Source: Chloroflexota bacterium (lineage in GTDB: Bacteria > Chloroflexota > Ktedonobacteria > Ktedonobacterales > JADMIN01). From it: a DNA stretch of 56,197 nt. This document shows, piece after piece, positions 16,477 through 25,139 of this stretch (position 1 is its first letter; each line of letters starts with the position of its first letter). The notes under the pieces were generated by a model. It did no database searches. It had not been told where the DNA came from and was given only the letters and a program-made list of their open reading frames with translations. The stretch spans positions 1 through 56,197 of the forward strand of contig JAJPKE010000033.1 of assembly GCA_021323855.1 (NCBI GenBank). The letters run 5' to 3'. A program made the translations under genes and the position numbers.

Positions 16477-18105
16477 TCACTGGCCAATGGGCAACGTGGA
16501 ATGCTCTTGGATGGCAGTGGCAACGATGCTGCGAAGGTGTTTCGGCTGTTCAAATTTGATTGTCAGTTCTCCCCGTTCGTCGCGCTGGCAGCGGCAACGT
16601 TGCCAGGGTTCCGTCGTTCCCCAAACAAGGAGTTCATCATGTAGCACAGCATAGAGTGAGATATAGAAAGGATGGTTCGGATTGTGGACTACAGCATGCC
16701 GTGCATAGGTTTCCGCTAATTGGAGGTATTGTTGGGCTGCATCTACGTGGCCATTATCCCACTCAGTTCGTGCCCAGCGAATATGTAAGGTGGCGCGGCT
16801 ACACCATATGTTTGCATCCTCTGGCGTTTGTGCTTGTGCAAAAGACGCCGCAGATGCGGCATACTCCTCGCGTTTTTGCTGAAGTATCGCCCGTAACTTC
16901 CAAAGTTGCCGTCGGTCTCTTTCATTTTGGACTACTGCAAACCCCTTCTCGATATATGCCAGAGCCTCATCATCGTGGTTCAGGCAATTCAAAAGATCTA
17001 CATGAGTAAGCAATATATCGAGGTCATCTGGCAGCAGATCCAATGCGCGCTGATTACGGGCGAGCGCCTCTTCATGGAAACAGAATGTCTTAAAGGCTAT
17101 GGCCCAGCGATTCCACATGTGTCCCTCGCGTTGTGATGTTCTCTCCAACAGCGCCGCAACATAAGGCCGTTCGCCCATCGCTTCTGCTGCTCGCTGGAGC
17201 GCGGTCAGCGCCTCACTGGCGGTTGGGCGATTCTCAGGTCGCTTTTCCAGGCAGCCATAATAAAGTGTCTCAACTTCTGTGGGCAGGTTGGGAGTCACTT
17301 CGCGTAACGAGTGTGGAGTCTGGCGCGCATGTAGTACTAGCCAGGGTTGCGCACGCCGGTTTGCTGGGCCGAGTAGCGCATGCCTGCCGGCAAATAGCTC
17401 TGAAAGAATCACGCCGAACGCATAGATGTCAGTATACGTCCCCACCAGATGCGTATCTATCCATTGTTCGGGTGCCATGTAGGCGGGCGTGCCTATGGCA
17501 ATGCCACGCTCGGTTTGTATCAGCCGTGAGCGTGTGCCTGTGTCATCGGCGGCACTATCGGTTTCCGCGTCATCTGTTGGGTTATCCTCAAATGCTCGTG
17601 TTAGTCCAAAATCGCTGATTCTAGCGACTTTCCTGGCATTGAGCAGGATATTTTCCGGTTTGAGGTCTCGATGCACGAGGGGATGGGGATGCAGGAAGTC
17701 GGGGTCCGGCGTATGTAGCGCGAGCAGGCCGGAGGCGATCATCTGCGCCCAACGTAGCCGTGTGGATATTGTATGCCCGTGCTGAAAATGTGAGCGAAGA
17801 TTCCCGCCCTCCGCATACTCCATAAGGATGTAGGGCTGTAAGTTGATCTGTAACACTGTTATGCCTGGCAATAAATTTGGATGCGGCCATATTCCTGCGG
17901 AAGTGATTGCTTCTCGAACGAAGCGGTCATGAATATTTCGCCGGGCAGCAAGCGACGGACTCTGCTGATAGGTTTTGAGCGTGAACCAGCGGTCGCCATC
18001 CAGATGGTTTGGCCCCATATAGACAACGCCCAACCCACCACTTTCCGTTCGCTCGACAGCAAGGTCAATAGTTGTGTTATTCGTCAGGCGGGTAGGTGTC
18101 TCCAT
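16477..18105 (-). CDS. Serine/threonine protein kinase with TPR-like C-terminus
   Basis: A 542-residue soluble Hanks-type kinase. The glycine-rich loop (ESGGLGVVYMG), Lys44, catalytic HRDLKPEN (145-152), DFG (165-167) and APEQW are all present, so it should be active. The activation region contains an acidic insert (NPTDDAETDSAADDTG). Residues about 320-500 are helical repeats with a TPR character (GHMWNRWAIAFKTFCFHEEALARNQRALDLLPDDLD), likely a protein-binding platform. No transmembrane helix is seen, unlike PknB-type kinases. It lies 145 bases downstream of the BRO-like gene on the same strand, behind the XRE regulator. Confidence 0.9.
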   Translation of the reverse strand: METPTRLTNNTTIDLAVERTESGGLGVVYMGPNHLDGDRWFTLKTYQQSPSLAARRNIHDRFVREAITSAGIWPHPNLLPGITVLQINLQPYILMEYAEGGNLRSHFQHGHTISTRLRWAQMIASGLLALHTPDPDFLHPHPLVHRDLKPENILLNARKVARISDFGLTRAFEDNPTDDAETDSAADDTGTRSRLIQTERGIAIGTPAYMAPEQWIDTHLVGTYTDIYAFGVILSELFAGRHALLGPANRRAQPWLVLHARQTPHSLREVTPNLPTEVETLYYGCLEKRPENRPTASEALTALQRAAEAMGERPYVAALLERTSQREGHMWNRWAIAFKTFCFHEEALARNQRALDLLPDDLDILLTHVDLLNCLNHDDEALAYIEKGFAVVQNERDRRQLWKLRAILQQKREEYAASAASFAQAQTPEDANIWCSRATLHIRWARTEWDNGHVDAAQQYLQLAETYARHAVVHNPNHPFYISLYAVLHDELLVWGTTEPWQRCRCQRDERGELTIKFEQPKHLRSIVATAIQEHSTLPIGQ

Positions 18106-18250
18106 AAGGCAACTTCTTCCTCCCCGTGCAACAGACAGAACCTCAATGCCATAATACCGTCAGCACTTGGCAACTCGATATATTCACTATACGCGATATG
18201 CTTCCTTGCAGTCTATCGAAAGGCGCAACTTCCACGTTTTGGGCGGGTGC

Positions 18251-19165
18251 TTACTTGCGTTGCTTCTCAGCGGCTCTGATGCGCTGCTGGAACCATGCCA
18301 CTACTTCTGGCCAATGTGATTCCGGGATGTCCTTGTAGGTGCCAACATGGAACGCTTGATGAAGATCGCTGTGAATAGCAGCGTGTGAAAAACTACCCAG
18401 TTCATGCAAGCGATTGACCATTGCTTGCACTGTTGCCTGATGCGCAGAAGAGAGAAGTTCGGGGCCAAGCCGTTCCAATATTTCCGGCACCATACGCAAT
18501 AATTCCTCACTGCTCTCCATACGGCTATGCAGTTCGCCAATCTCGCGGTCATGTTCGGCGAGGGTTTCATCATGCTCGGTGAGCTTCTCATCAACATAGA
18601 GCATCTGCGCCTCAAATTGACCCTGCCGCCGATAGAGCGAAGCCAATCGTTCCAGATAATCTGCCCAGACGAGTGAAGGCGCGTTCTCATCCGGCTTTTG
18701 CCGCCGTAGCGCGGCGATTTCTTGTGAGGCGGTTGCCGGAGGTAATGGTTGTGCTGTCACTTCTTGGAGCTTTTCAGTGCCAATCCTGGCAAGCCACAGT
18801 TTTACTGGTTCAGCTTTGGGCGATGGTATTGACTGAATAATGCGCAATAGAGTCTTCGTATCAGCAGCATCCGTCTGCCGCATCTTCCCATCAGCCGCAC
18901 GCATCTTCAAACGTACACAATTCATGTACGTTTCCTGGGCACCTTCCTCGGACATTCGACTTTTCAGCATGTTCCAGTAATTACGAGGATTGGGGCTTTC
19001 TGTTAGCAGCGCAATGACATCTATCACGCTGAAAAACACGCGGCCATCATAGAAGACGCGCCGGATGTTCTTATCCGCCTGCTCCTCGATCAATGCAATG
19101 GTTGTATCGTTAATGTGAATTGGTTGATCTACACTACGGTCGCCTTGCTCATGCTCGTTGCTCAT
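18251..19165 (-). CDS. BRO-N/phage antirepressor-like protein with coiled coil
   Basis: A 304-residue protein. The N-terminal 110 residues match the BRO-N pattern of phage antirepressors: IRRVFYDGRVFFSVIDVIALLTESPNPRNYWNMLK, then LKMRAADGKMRQTDAADTKTLLRIIQSIPSPKAEPVKLWLA. A central coiled coil follows (LTEHDETLAEHDREIGELHSRMESSEE). The C-terminal part (VNRLHELGSFSHAAIHSDLHQAFHVGTYKDIPESHWPEVVAWF) resembles the ORF6C-type domain. The start at 19165 has TAGGAGAGG just upstream; a longer open frame to 19378 is unlikely to be translated. It is downstream of a small XRE protein, an arrangement like a phage-type repressor/antirepressor pair. Whether it is a prophage remnant or domesticated is uncertain. 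Confidence 0.82.
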   Translation of the reverse strand: MSNEHEQGDRSVDQPIHINDTTIALIEEQADKNIRRVFYDGRVFFSVIDVIALLTESPNPRNYWNMLKSRMSEEGAQETYMNCVRLKMRAADGKMRQTDAADTKTLLRIIQSIPSPKAEPVKLWLARIGTEKLQEVTAQPLPPATASQEIAALRRQKPDENAPSLVWADYLERLASLYRRQGQFEAQMLYVDEKLTEHDETLAEHDREIGELHSRMESSEELLRMVPEILERLGPELLSSAHQATVQAMVNRLHELGSFSHAAIHSDLHQAFHVGTYKDIPESHWPEVVAWFQQRIRAAEKQRK

Positions 19166-19316
19166 CTCGCCTCTCCTAACGCATGATAACGATTCTTTGC
19201 GAATTGCCCACTTGCTGAAGACTGTGTACAACGCGATACAATGGTCATGACTATCGTCGCGCTGGGTATCTGCCAGGATATGAGCAGCGCAACGACGGTT
19301 ACATCGCCTGCCCTGA

Positions 19317-19568
19317 TTACGCTGCGGCAGGCTCACTTTTTGGGCGAGGTTCCTCCGGCTCCCCGAACCGCAACTCATCTACGGTAATCCCCAACGCTGC
19401 CGCCAGCTTGCGGATATTGCCGAAGCTGAGCGTGCCACCTGCCTCGCCACGCACAATGGTTGCGCGCGAAACATCCGCCTTCTCAGCAAGGTCCTCCTGG
19501 CTGAGCGTGGCACGTAAACGCCAGGCTTTCAGGTCTCGCACTCGCAACCCTTTTTCGCCTGCCACCAT
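19317..19568 (-). CDS. Small XRE-family HTH regulator
   Basis: An 83-residue protein with one helix-turn-helix of the Cro/C1 type: LRATLSQEDLAEKADVSRATIVRGEAGGTLSFGNIRKLAAALGITVDEL. It is the typical length for a single-domain XRE protein, with a short Pro/Glu tail. It lies upstream of the BRO-like gene on the same strand with a 151-base gap. The palindromes at 19649-19673 upstream of its start are possible autoregulatory sites. Confidence 0.9.
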   Translation of the reverse strand: MVAGEKGLRVRDLKAWRLRATLSQEDLAEKADVSRATIVRGEAGGTLSFGNIRKLAAALGITVDELRFGEPEEPRPKSEPAAA

Positions 19569-19648
19569 TGCCTCCTCACTATCACCACTCTATTGGTCTC
19601 CAGCATGCCAAGCCATCATTGCCATCCTATCGCATCCGGCTAGCTTCT

Positions 19649-19673
19649 GTCAATGTTTTGACTAACAATTGTT
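19649..19673. promoter_or_regulatory. Possible operator palindromes upstream of the XRE gene
   Basis: GTCAA-TGTT-TTGAC (19649-19662) and the perfect palindrome AACAATTGTT (19664-19673) lie next to each other about 80-105 bases before the XRE start codon, in the region where its promoter should be. They are reasonable candidates for a small HTH regulator's binding site; nothing else ties them to it. Confidence 0.35.
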
Positions 19674-19781
19674 TCGCCGTTGGGTCTACATGAAAAGTGC
19701 ATTGACAGCGCCCCATCGCTCTGGCATGCTAGCAAGAAGCTATATGTGGCAAATTGGTGAAAAGCGCAAGAGCGAGGGTGG

Positions 19782-21554
19782 GTGCCGGTGTTCAATAGGC
19801 TATATATCATCAGTGTGTTGGTTGGCGCGCGACCCAGGACGCCATTGGGTCGCATCATTTTTGCGCTCTATTTCGGCGCGGGCGTTCTCAGCCTCATCGG
19901 CGTCATCTGGCTGGCCGTGCAGGGATGGCTCTACGGCTGGCAGACGAGCGATTGGGAACGCTTGAATTACTCGTTCTCTCTTCTCCTCGGCCCAGCAATG
20001 TTCATCTTTTATGGGCTGTGCTACTGGCTAACGCATCCGGCGCGACTGTGGCCGCGCTATCGTTTCCTGCGCGATGCCCTGATGGAGCAAGCCGTTGATC
20101 TGCCAGAGGTCATCCCATCCGTCGAGCCATTGCCGCCGGAACGCCTGCGCAATAGGCCGGTGCGCTTCGGTGCGTTGCGCCGCTTCGCTGGCTCGCCATA
20201 CATGGGCTATCTGCTACTGTTCGGGTTGTTTTTCCCAGCCATCTCCGTCTCTAACAGCCTGCCGCGCGCACTGGGAGCCAGTTCTGATGTAGCGGACCAC
20301 ATTGAGAGTGCTGGTATTCCGTTTGCGCTCGCCTTCTTTGCACTTCCCTACCTCTTTCTTCTCGCCTGGTGGATCGCGCATGAACGCTGGCGTCTTCAGG
20401 TGACGGCGGATGCCGAAGGATTGGCGTGGCGCTGGAATCTCTGGGGCAAAACGCGACAGATGGCGTGGTCAGAGGTGCGCGCGTTCTATCGCGTCTCCAG
20501 AGTTGCCGACCGCCTCAGCCGGCCCGTATATATCCTCTATTTTGCGGATGGCAGCGTCTTCAGTTGGGTGACAACCTATGTCAGCAGCACACGCGAATAC
20601 CGCGAGACAGCGCGACTGGCGCGCATCATCGTTTCGCGTACAGGTCAGCCGCTCCGCGACGCCGATGTATTCTTCGAGCGAGCAGAACAAGTGCGCAGGC
20701 ACAATGGAGCGGCGACGGACATTACCCCTGCGCTCGCTGGCATCATTGCGGTCTACAGGCGGGTGCAGCGGCGCATGGTGCTGTCGCTCGTCGTCACGTT
20801 TGTCGTCTTCTTTGCGCTGATGGGTTCCGCGCTTGTTTTGCCTAATTGGGGATTACAGCGGATCGAGGATGCCCAGGTTGCCTATTTTACGAGTCTGCCA
20901 GCGAAACTGCACAACGCGCCGCTGCTCTATGCCAACAGCATGCGCGCTAATGATGGCCTGTGGCCCGTCACTGCTACGAGCGGTGAGCAGCATCTCACGT
21001 TCACAAATGGCGCGTATCAGATGAGTGACCCGCAGAATATGCCAGTCATTGCGCTGATTGCCAACCGCTATACCGATGCGGCAATCGAGGTAACGGTGCG
21101 GCAATCTGTTATTACAGCGGGAAGCAATGCCGAGGCTGGGATAGCTTTCCATGCTGCAAACTCCAACGAGATGCTGCTCTTTACCATCAATGCGAAAGAT
21201 GGTCGGCTAAACCTCTATCTTTATCGTCAAACCTATCCAAGTACGACATTGCAAGATGCGCTGTTCGATCTTTTCCCCAGCTATGGTGGAGACTTCGACA
21301 TGCGCGGAATCCAAACTCCGAACTATAGGGGACCGGGAACGGCCAATACGCTACTGGTGGTGATGCGTGGCCCGCTCTATCTCTGCTATGCCAATGGGCA
21401 GTATGTGGGGCAATTTACCGATAAGTATGATATCTACAAGCCACCGGCCACCGGACAGGTCGGGCTGTTTGTAGCGGATGGCGGCGACCCGGCCACTTTC
21501 ACCAACTTTGCAGTCTATGGAGTGAAGCAGCCGCCATTGCTGGACTACCTCTGA
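19782..21554 (+). CDS. Large membrane protein with C-terminal jelly-roll-like domain
   Basis: A 590-residue protein. Residues 1-210 carry several hydrophobic helices (FALYFGAGVLSLIGVIWLAV; YLLLFGLFFPAISV; FALAFFALPYLFLLAWWIA). A soluble stretch of about 100 residues (LQVTADAEGLAWRWNLWGKTRQMAWSEVRAFYRV; VYILYFADGSVFSW) looks like a PH-type beta fold. Another helix at about 330-350 is followed by an external C-terminal domain (ITAGSNAEAGIAFHAANSNEMLLFTINAKDGRLNLYLY; GQVGLFVADGGDPATFTNFAVYG) with the pattern of concanavalin/jelly-roll sugar-binding domains. The start is GTG at 19782 after GAGGG. It may sense or bind glycans; function unknown. Its last 10 bases overlap the convergent gene. Confidence 0.7.
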   Translation: MPVFNRLYIISVLVGARPRTPLGRIIFALYFGAGVLSLIGVIWLAVQGWLYGWQTSDWERLNYSFSLLLGPAMFIFYGLCYWLTHPARLWPRYRFLRDALMEQAVDLPEVIPSVEPLPPERLRNRPVRFGALRRFAGSPYMGYLLLFGLFFPAISVSNSLPRALGASSDVADHIESAGIPFALAFFALPYLFLLAWWIAHERWRLQVTADAEGLAWRWNLWGKTRQMAWSEVRAFYRVSRVADRLSRPVYILYFADGSVFSWVTTYVSSTREYRETARLARIIVSRTGQPLRDADVFFERAEQVRRHNGAATDITPALAGIIAVYRRVQRRMVLSLVVTFVVFFALMGSALVLPNWGLQRIEDAQVAYFTSLPAKLHNAPLLYANSMRANDGLWPVTATSGEQHLTFTNGAYQMSDPQNMPVIALIANRYTDAAIEVTVRQSVITAGSNAEAGIAFHAANSNEMLLFTINAKDGRLNLYLYRQTYPSTTLQDALFDLFPSYGGDFDMRGIQTPNYRGPGTANTLLVVMRGPLYLCYANGQYVGQFTDKYDIYKPPATGQVGLFVADGGDPATFTNFAVYGVKQPPLLDYL

Positions 21555-21979
21555 GCATTGCGCAGACGCAGCCAGTTGGTGTAGCCCCTGGTGAGCAGAT
21601 AGGAGATGATGAGCAGCACAGCTAGCGCGCCATCAGCGATGAGGTCGGCCTGAGCGCCAGACGCGCCGCGCGCAATCTGCGTTGCCGAAAACAGCGCAAT
21701 ACCTGCCTTATCGAGTATCGCCAGTTCCCAGAGGCCGGGAAGCGCACGAGGGTAGAAGGCCAGCAACGCGAAGAGACCAGCGAACACGGCGTAGCCAATC
21801 GTGCGCCATGCCTCCACGATGACGGTCTGCGGACCAGCCGCAGTGACCGCCCCGATGCCGCTGGCGCAGGCGTAGAGCGCACTGAGCGCCAGCAGCAACA
21901 TCAGCGCCGTCGCCACACGGTCGCGCCACGGGGTCACTACTGCAACTCGTGTCTGCATAGGGGTGTCTGTCATTGCCAT
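21545..21979 (-). CDS. Four-helix membrane protein of unknown function
   Basis: A 144-residue protein with four hydrophobic helices (about 25-45, 57-77, 87-103 and 112-132) and short loops. No motif identifies it. It is 36 bases behind the TetR gene on the same strand and overlaps the end of the convergent 19782-21554 gene by 10 bases. The tight spacing suggests co-transcription with TetR, and so control through the double palindrome upstream of that gene. Starts at 21979 and 21973 are both possible. Confidence 0.7.
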   Translation of the reverse strand: MAMTDTPMQTRVAVVTPWRDRVATALMLLLALSALYACASGIGAVTAAGPQTVIVEAWRTIGYAVFAGLFALLAFYPRALPGLWELAILDKAGIALFSATQIARGASGAQADLIADGALAVLLIISYLLTRGYTNWLRLRNAQR

Positions 21980-22015
21980 ATCTCTTTACTCACTTTCTCG
22001 ACTTATGTTCAGCTC

Positions 22016-22657
22016 TCACTGCTCGCCAGCGAAGCGATCAATCGCCTGTTGACCCTGCTCAACGATCTGCGGTGGTAACCCAAGCGCCTGCATGTTCCAG
22101 CGCGCCAGAAAGCGCCCTGCCGCATCAGCATTCATCACCACTGTCCCAGAAAGCATTCCCTCAAAGACCTGAAAGATTGCGCCCTGCCATGCGCACGCCA
22201 CCGTCGCCGGGTCCAGATTGCCCAGCAAGTGCGGCGCTGCGGCAAAGAAACGCATCACTCTGGCAGTGAATCGCTCAACCGCCGCAGCCCGCAACGCCAG
22301 CGTTGGCGCCTCTATCAACCCCAACCGCGCCAGGTATGGTTCCCTGGCCAGCGCCGTCATACCAGCGTAGATAGCAATCGCCAGGCGATCCGGACCTTCC
22401 GGCGCGCTAGCAATCGCTTCATCTATGATCTGTTCGATCTCGGCGCTGAACTGCTCTATCACCGCCAGGAGCAGCGATTCCTTGTTTGGGAAGTAAAAGT
22501 AACAGTTGCCGATAGAGGTGCCGGCAGCCGCTACCACTTGCTGCATCGTTGTGGCCTCATAGCCGTGTTCGGCAAAGAGCCTCCGCGCCGCTTCAATCAA
22601 TTGCGTCCGGCGGGCCTGCTGACGCTCTACAGCGCGCGGTGTGACGTGATAGGGCAT
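22016..22657 (-). CDS. TetR family transcriptional regulator
   Basis: A 213-residue regulator. The N-terminal HTH is typical: RRTQLIEAARRLFAEHGYEATTMQQVVAAAGTSIGNCYFYFPNKESLLLAVIEQF. The C-terminal helical domain is the ligand and dimer part, with no recognisable ligand motif. It likely represses its own promoter and the membrane protein gene 36 bases downstream: two TAGAA-N5-TTCTA palindromes lie 17-58 bases upstream of its start. Confidence 0.93.
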   Translation of the reverse strand: MPYHVTPRAVERQQARRTQLIEAARRLFAEHGYEATTMQQVVAAAGTSIGNCYFYFPNKESLLLAVIEQFSAEIEQIIDEAIASAPEGPDRLAIAIYAGMTALAREPYLARLGLIEAPTLALRAAAVERFTARVMRFFAAAPHLLGNLDPATVACAWQGAIFQVFEGMLSGTVVMNADAAGRFLARWNMQALGLPPQIVEQGQQAIDRFAGEQ

Positions 22658-22673
22658 GGACGTTCACCTTCTT

Positions 22674-22715
22674 TAGAATGCTATTCTATGCTTCATATAA
22701 TAGAACATCATTCTA
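22674..22715. promoter_or_regulatory. Double TetR-type operator (two TAGAA-N5-TTCTA palindromes)
   Basis: Two copies of the same inverted repeat, TAGAA-TGCTA-TTCTA (22674-22688) and TAGAA-CATCA-TTCTA (22701-22715), have centres 27 bp apart. They lie directly upstream of the TetR start on its own strand. The half-sites are identical and the spacers differ, as expected for bound operator half-sites. Confidence 0.75.
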
Positions 22716-22823
22716 TACTTTGTCAAGAGGCAGAACTGTGAACTAGCTCATAGGATATCTGTCGTTTTGACTATAAGGTCACAAGAAAGAAATGCGTTGG
22801 GCCAGCAGTAAGGGGGAAATTTC

Positions 22824-23642
22824 ATGCGATCCGAATCAATTGCGCTCTCACAGCGTCCGCTGACACTGGCAATCTGTTTAGGAATGGCGCTGCTGCTGGC
22901 AAGTTGCAGCGCAAACGCAGGAACCCCTCCACGTACCATCACAACCTTACCAACGCCGACTGCCACGGTTCCCGCCGCCACGCCAACACCTCCGCCGCAA
23001 ACGGTGACGACGTACACCTGTGCGACCGGAAGCTTGCCGGTGGTGCAAGGCTTGACGCGGACCAGTTGCGCCGTCAGTACGCAGGGGAACTATCAGGTCT
23101 TGCGCGCCAGCTACACGGGCAAGACAAACAGCTATTTTGTGGATGAGCCGCGCCTGCAAAGCGACGGATGGGTACTGATCCAGTCAGAGCATGGCGACAG
23201 CCCCAATGGCGCCATCGGTGAAACCATCTATGCGGGCGCCGGTGACTGGTTCGCCTTCCACTATAGTTACCCCGCCAGCAGCCTGAGTATCGAGCAGGGC
23301 ACACCAATCAATCCGCAGGCGGGAGGGAGTTGCGGGCAAAGGATTGATGCCGCCTCCGCAGAGCGGCAGGGCATCCCGCTGCCGCCGAACAGCCTTACGA
23401 CTGACGACGGCACATACATCATCGTTCCGTTCTGCCTGGACGACCTCCAGGCGTTCTATTCCACGGCGCTGGCGGCGACGGGCTGGACCATTACGCAACC
23501 GTTCCAGAAGCTGAACACGTCACCACCGCTGGTGATCTCCTCAGCGGTGGTCAGCCACGGCAGTACGTATATGCAAATTGCACTGGCGAGCGGTGGCGGC
23601 ACGCCAACGGTCATCACCATTGCATCGTCGCCACCGCTGTGA
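22824..23642 (+). CDS. Secreted lipoprotein of unknown function
   Basis: A 272-residue protein with a lipoprotein signal (hydrophobic core AICLGMALLLASC, lipobox LLASC; Cys about residue 29). A Thr/Pro-rich spacer (TLPTPTATVPAATPTPPP) follows, then a globular domain of about 210 residues with several Cys that could form disulfides. The domain (QVLRASYTGKTNSYFVDEPRLQ; FCLDDLQAFYSTALAATGWTI) is not one I can name; the YSTALAATGWTITQ segment recalls short repeats in Chloroflexota surface lipoproteins. A Shine-Dalgarno AGGGGGA precedes the ATG. It converges on the GH18 gene, across a shared hairpin. Confidence 0.75.
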   Translation: MRSESIALSQRPLTLAICLGMALLLASCSANAGTPPRTITTLPTPTATVPAATPTPPPQTVTTYTCATGSLPVVQGLTRTSCAVSTQGNYQVLRASYTGKTNSYFVDEPRLQSDGWVLIQSEHGDSPNGAIGETIYAGAGDWFAFHYSYPASSLSIEQGTPINPQAGGSCGQRIDAASAERQGIPLPPNSLTTDDGTYIIVPFCLDDLQAFYSTALAATGWTITQPFQKLNTSPPLVISSAVVSHGSTYMQIALASGGGTPTVITIASSPPL

Positions 23643-23648
23643 TGTGGC

Positions 23649-23701
23649 GCTTCCCTGAAGGACTGCCACGCTGCGTTGAGCCAGCAGTAGTTCAGGGAAG
23701 C
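23649..23701. terminator. Bidirectional hairpin between convergent genes
   Basis: GCTTCCCTGAA (23649-23659) pairs perfectly with TTCAGGGAAGC (23691-23701), with a smaller inner CTGC/GCAG stem. It lies between the stops of two convergent genes and probably ends both transcripts, although T-tracts are absent. Confidence 0.5.
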
Positions 23702-23724
23702 CGTGAACGCATCAAAGCATCAGA

Positions 23725-24759
23725 TTACACCCCGGGTGGGGCCACATACGGCGCAAGTTGATCGAAGCAGGCGAAGCTGCCATTGTTGTGAACCGCGTCC
23801 TGATGGATGTCCCAGACCATCACACCGGCGAGACCCTGCTGCGTGGCATAGTTGGCGATCTTCCCGCAGTCCCCTGCTGGCGGATAGCTATCAATATCGT
23901 CAATTCCCAGCACCATCTTGGCCTTTGGGACGCCCTGGGAATACGTCCGCTGAATGTCGGAGGCGAACGAGGCGCACTGGTTGGCGCAGGTATCACCATA
24001 GGTCATCAGGTTGAACTGATCAACGTATGACTGGAATGGCGCCATCCACGACCCCATCCACGGCGTGGTGACATCCTCAGAAATCAGCGGCCTGGCGCCA
24101 GCGGCAGTGGTCGTCGCATGCGCCGCTGTCGTGATCGCCTCAACGCAGGTGGTCATGGCAGCCGACGGTGGGCCTTGCGCCGACCAGGTATCGTCCTCGA
24201 TATCGAGGTCAATGCCATCGAACCCATTGGTCTTCATGTAATTGACCAGGTTTGTCACGAATGCGCTGCGGTAGGTGTTGTTGCAGGCAATTTCCCAATG
24301 CTGGTCAGCGATCCCGCCAATCGTAATCATGGCGAGCCGGTGGTGAGCATGAACGGTTGCTACCCATTGGGGCACGTTGACATTGCTCAAGCCTTCGCCG
24401 GTGGTGTTTAAGCTGCTGCCTGCCGTCGTTTGGATGGCGAACAGATTATCTTCGGTGATGTCGTTCCACGGGGTTGACGTGGCAAGGTCGAAGGCGACAT
24501 CGAACCCCACGCTTACCCCTTTATTACTGGGCGAAGGGGGAACGGTTGGCGTCGCGGTGCTCTGTCCTGGCGTCGGTGTCTTGGTGGGCGTGCTGGTACT
24601 CTGCCCTGGAATCGGCGTGCCGGTTGGGTCGCCGGTACTCTGGGGCGTCGGCGAACCACCTGCTTTGCCGGATGGTATGGTGGCTTTGCAACCGGCCATA
24701 CACACAATCACGATGCAGCATCCAGCGATGGTTCCGAGAAATCGTAGCCTCTGTCGCAT
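23725..24759 (-). CDS. Glycoside hydrolase family 18 (chitinase-like) lipoprotein
   Basis: A 344-residue secreted lipoprotein: hydrophobic N-terminus with lipobox CMAGC, a Pro/Thr spacer with repeated PGQST units, and a GH18 barrel. The catalytic motif is intact (DGIDLDIED, DxxDxDxE, with the Glu as acid/base), and LMTYGD matches the later substrate-binding strand. GH18 enzymes cleave beta-1,4-GlcNAc links by substrate-assisted catalysis; chitin or related glycan is the likely target, but some GH18 proteins only bind. Several in-frame ATGs exist; 24759 is chosen for GAGAGGA eight bases upstream and because the signal peptide begins there. It suits a soil organism that degrades fungal or insect polymers. 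Confidence 0.88.
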   Translation of the reverse strand: MRQRLRFLGTIAGCCIVIVCMAGCKATIPSGKAGGSPTPQSTGDPTGTPIPGQSTSTPTKTPTPGQSTATPTVPPSPSNKGVSVGFDVAFDLATSTPWNDITEDNLFAIQTTAGSSLNTTGEGLSNVNVPQWVATVHAHHRLAMITIGGIADQHWEIACNNTYRSAFVTNLVNYMKTNGFDGIDLDIEDDTWSAQGPPSAAMTTCVEAITTAAHATTTAAGARPLISEDVTTPWMGSWMAPFQSYVDQFNLMTYGDTCANQCASFASDIQRTYSQGVPKAKMVLGIDDIDSYPPAGDCGKIANYATQQGLAGVMVWDIHQDAVHNNGSFACFDQLAPYVAPPGV

Positions 24760-25089
24760 CTTTGCCGTCCTCTCTTTGTATGGACTCATCTCCTGCCGCA
24801 GCTCCATTGGCTGCCTCAACTACGTGTCTCCTCGCAGGAGTTCCCATTCTCCAAAAAAAGCTCAAGCGGACGTGGAGAGCCTGGGCCAAAAGTCATACTG
24901 GGAACGGATGGAGAAGCGACCGCACCGGCCCAGCAGGCCCGGCAGCGACAGGCCTGGCACTACATCACGTATCACATCTCATGCCGCATCAGCAGCCACA
25001 GGAAAAGAGGGTTGCAGGTCTTTGGATGGTCTTTGGAGCGGTCTTTCCAGGGACTTCCAGCGAACTCCTCCAACAAAGCCAACCAAAAA
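24760..25089. other. Intergenic stretch with an 11-12 bp triplicate
   Basis: No gene is supported. At 25017-25048 the unit GGTCTTTGGA recurs three times (GGTCTTTGGAT, GGTCTTTGGAGC, GGTCTTTCC). The region should hold the promoter of the GH18 gene on the minus strand. Confidence 0.5.
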
Positions 25090-25120
25090 TGGGCCTGCTC
25101 GCCACACGCGAGCAGGCCCA
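25090..25120 (-). terminator. Rho-independent terminator of the WAVG-repeat gene
   Basis: TGGGCCTGCTCG (25090-25101) pairs perfectly through 12 bp with CGAGCAGGCCCA (25109-25120) across a 7-base loop. On the minus strand it is followed by TTTTTGG. Confidence 0.85.
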
Positions 25121-25139
25121 TTTGCTGCGAAGCGACCAG

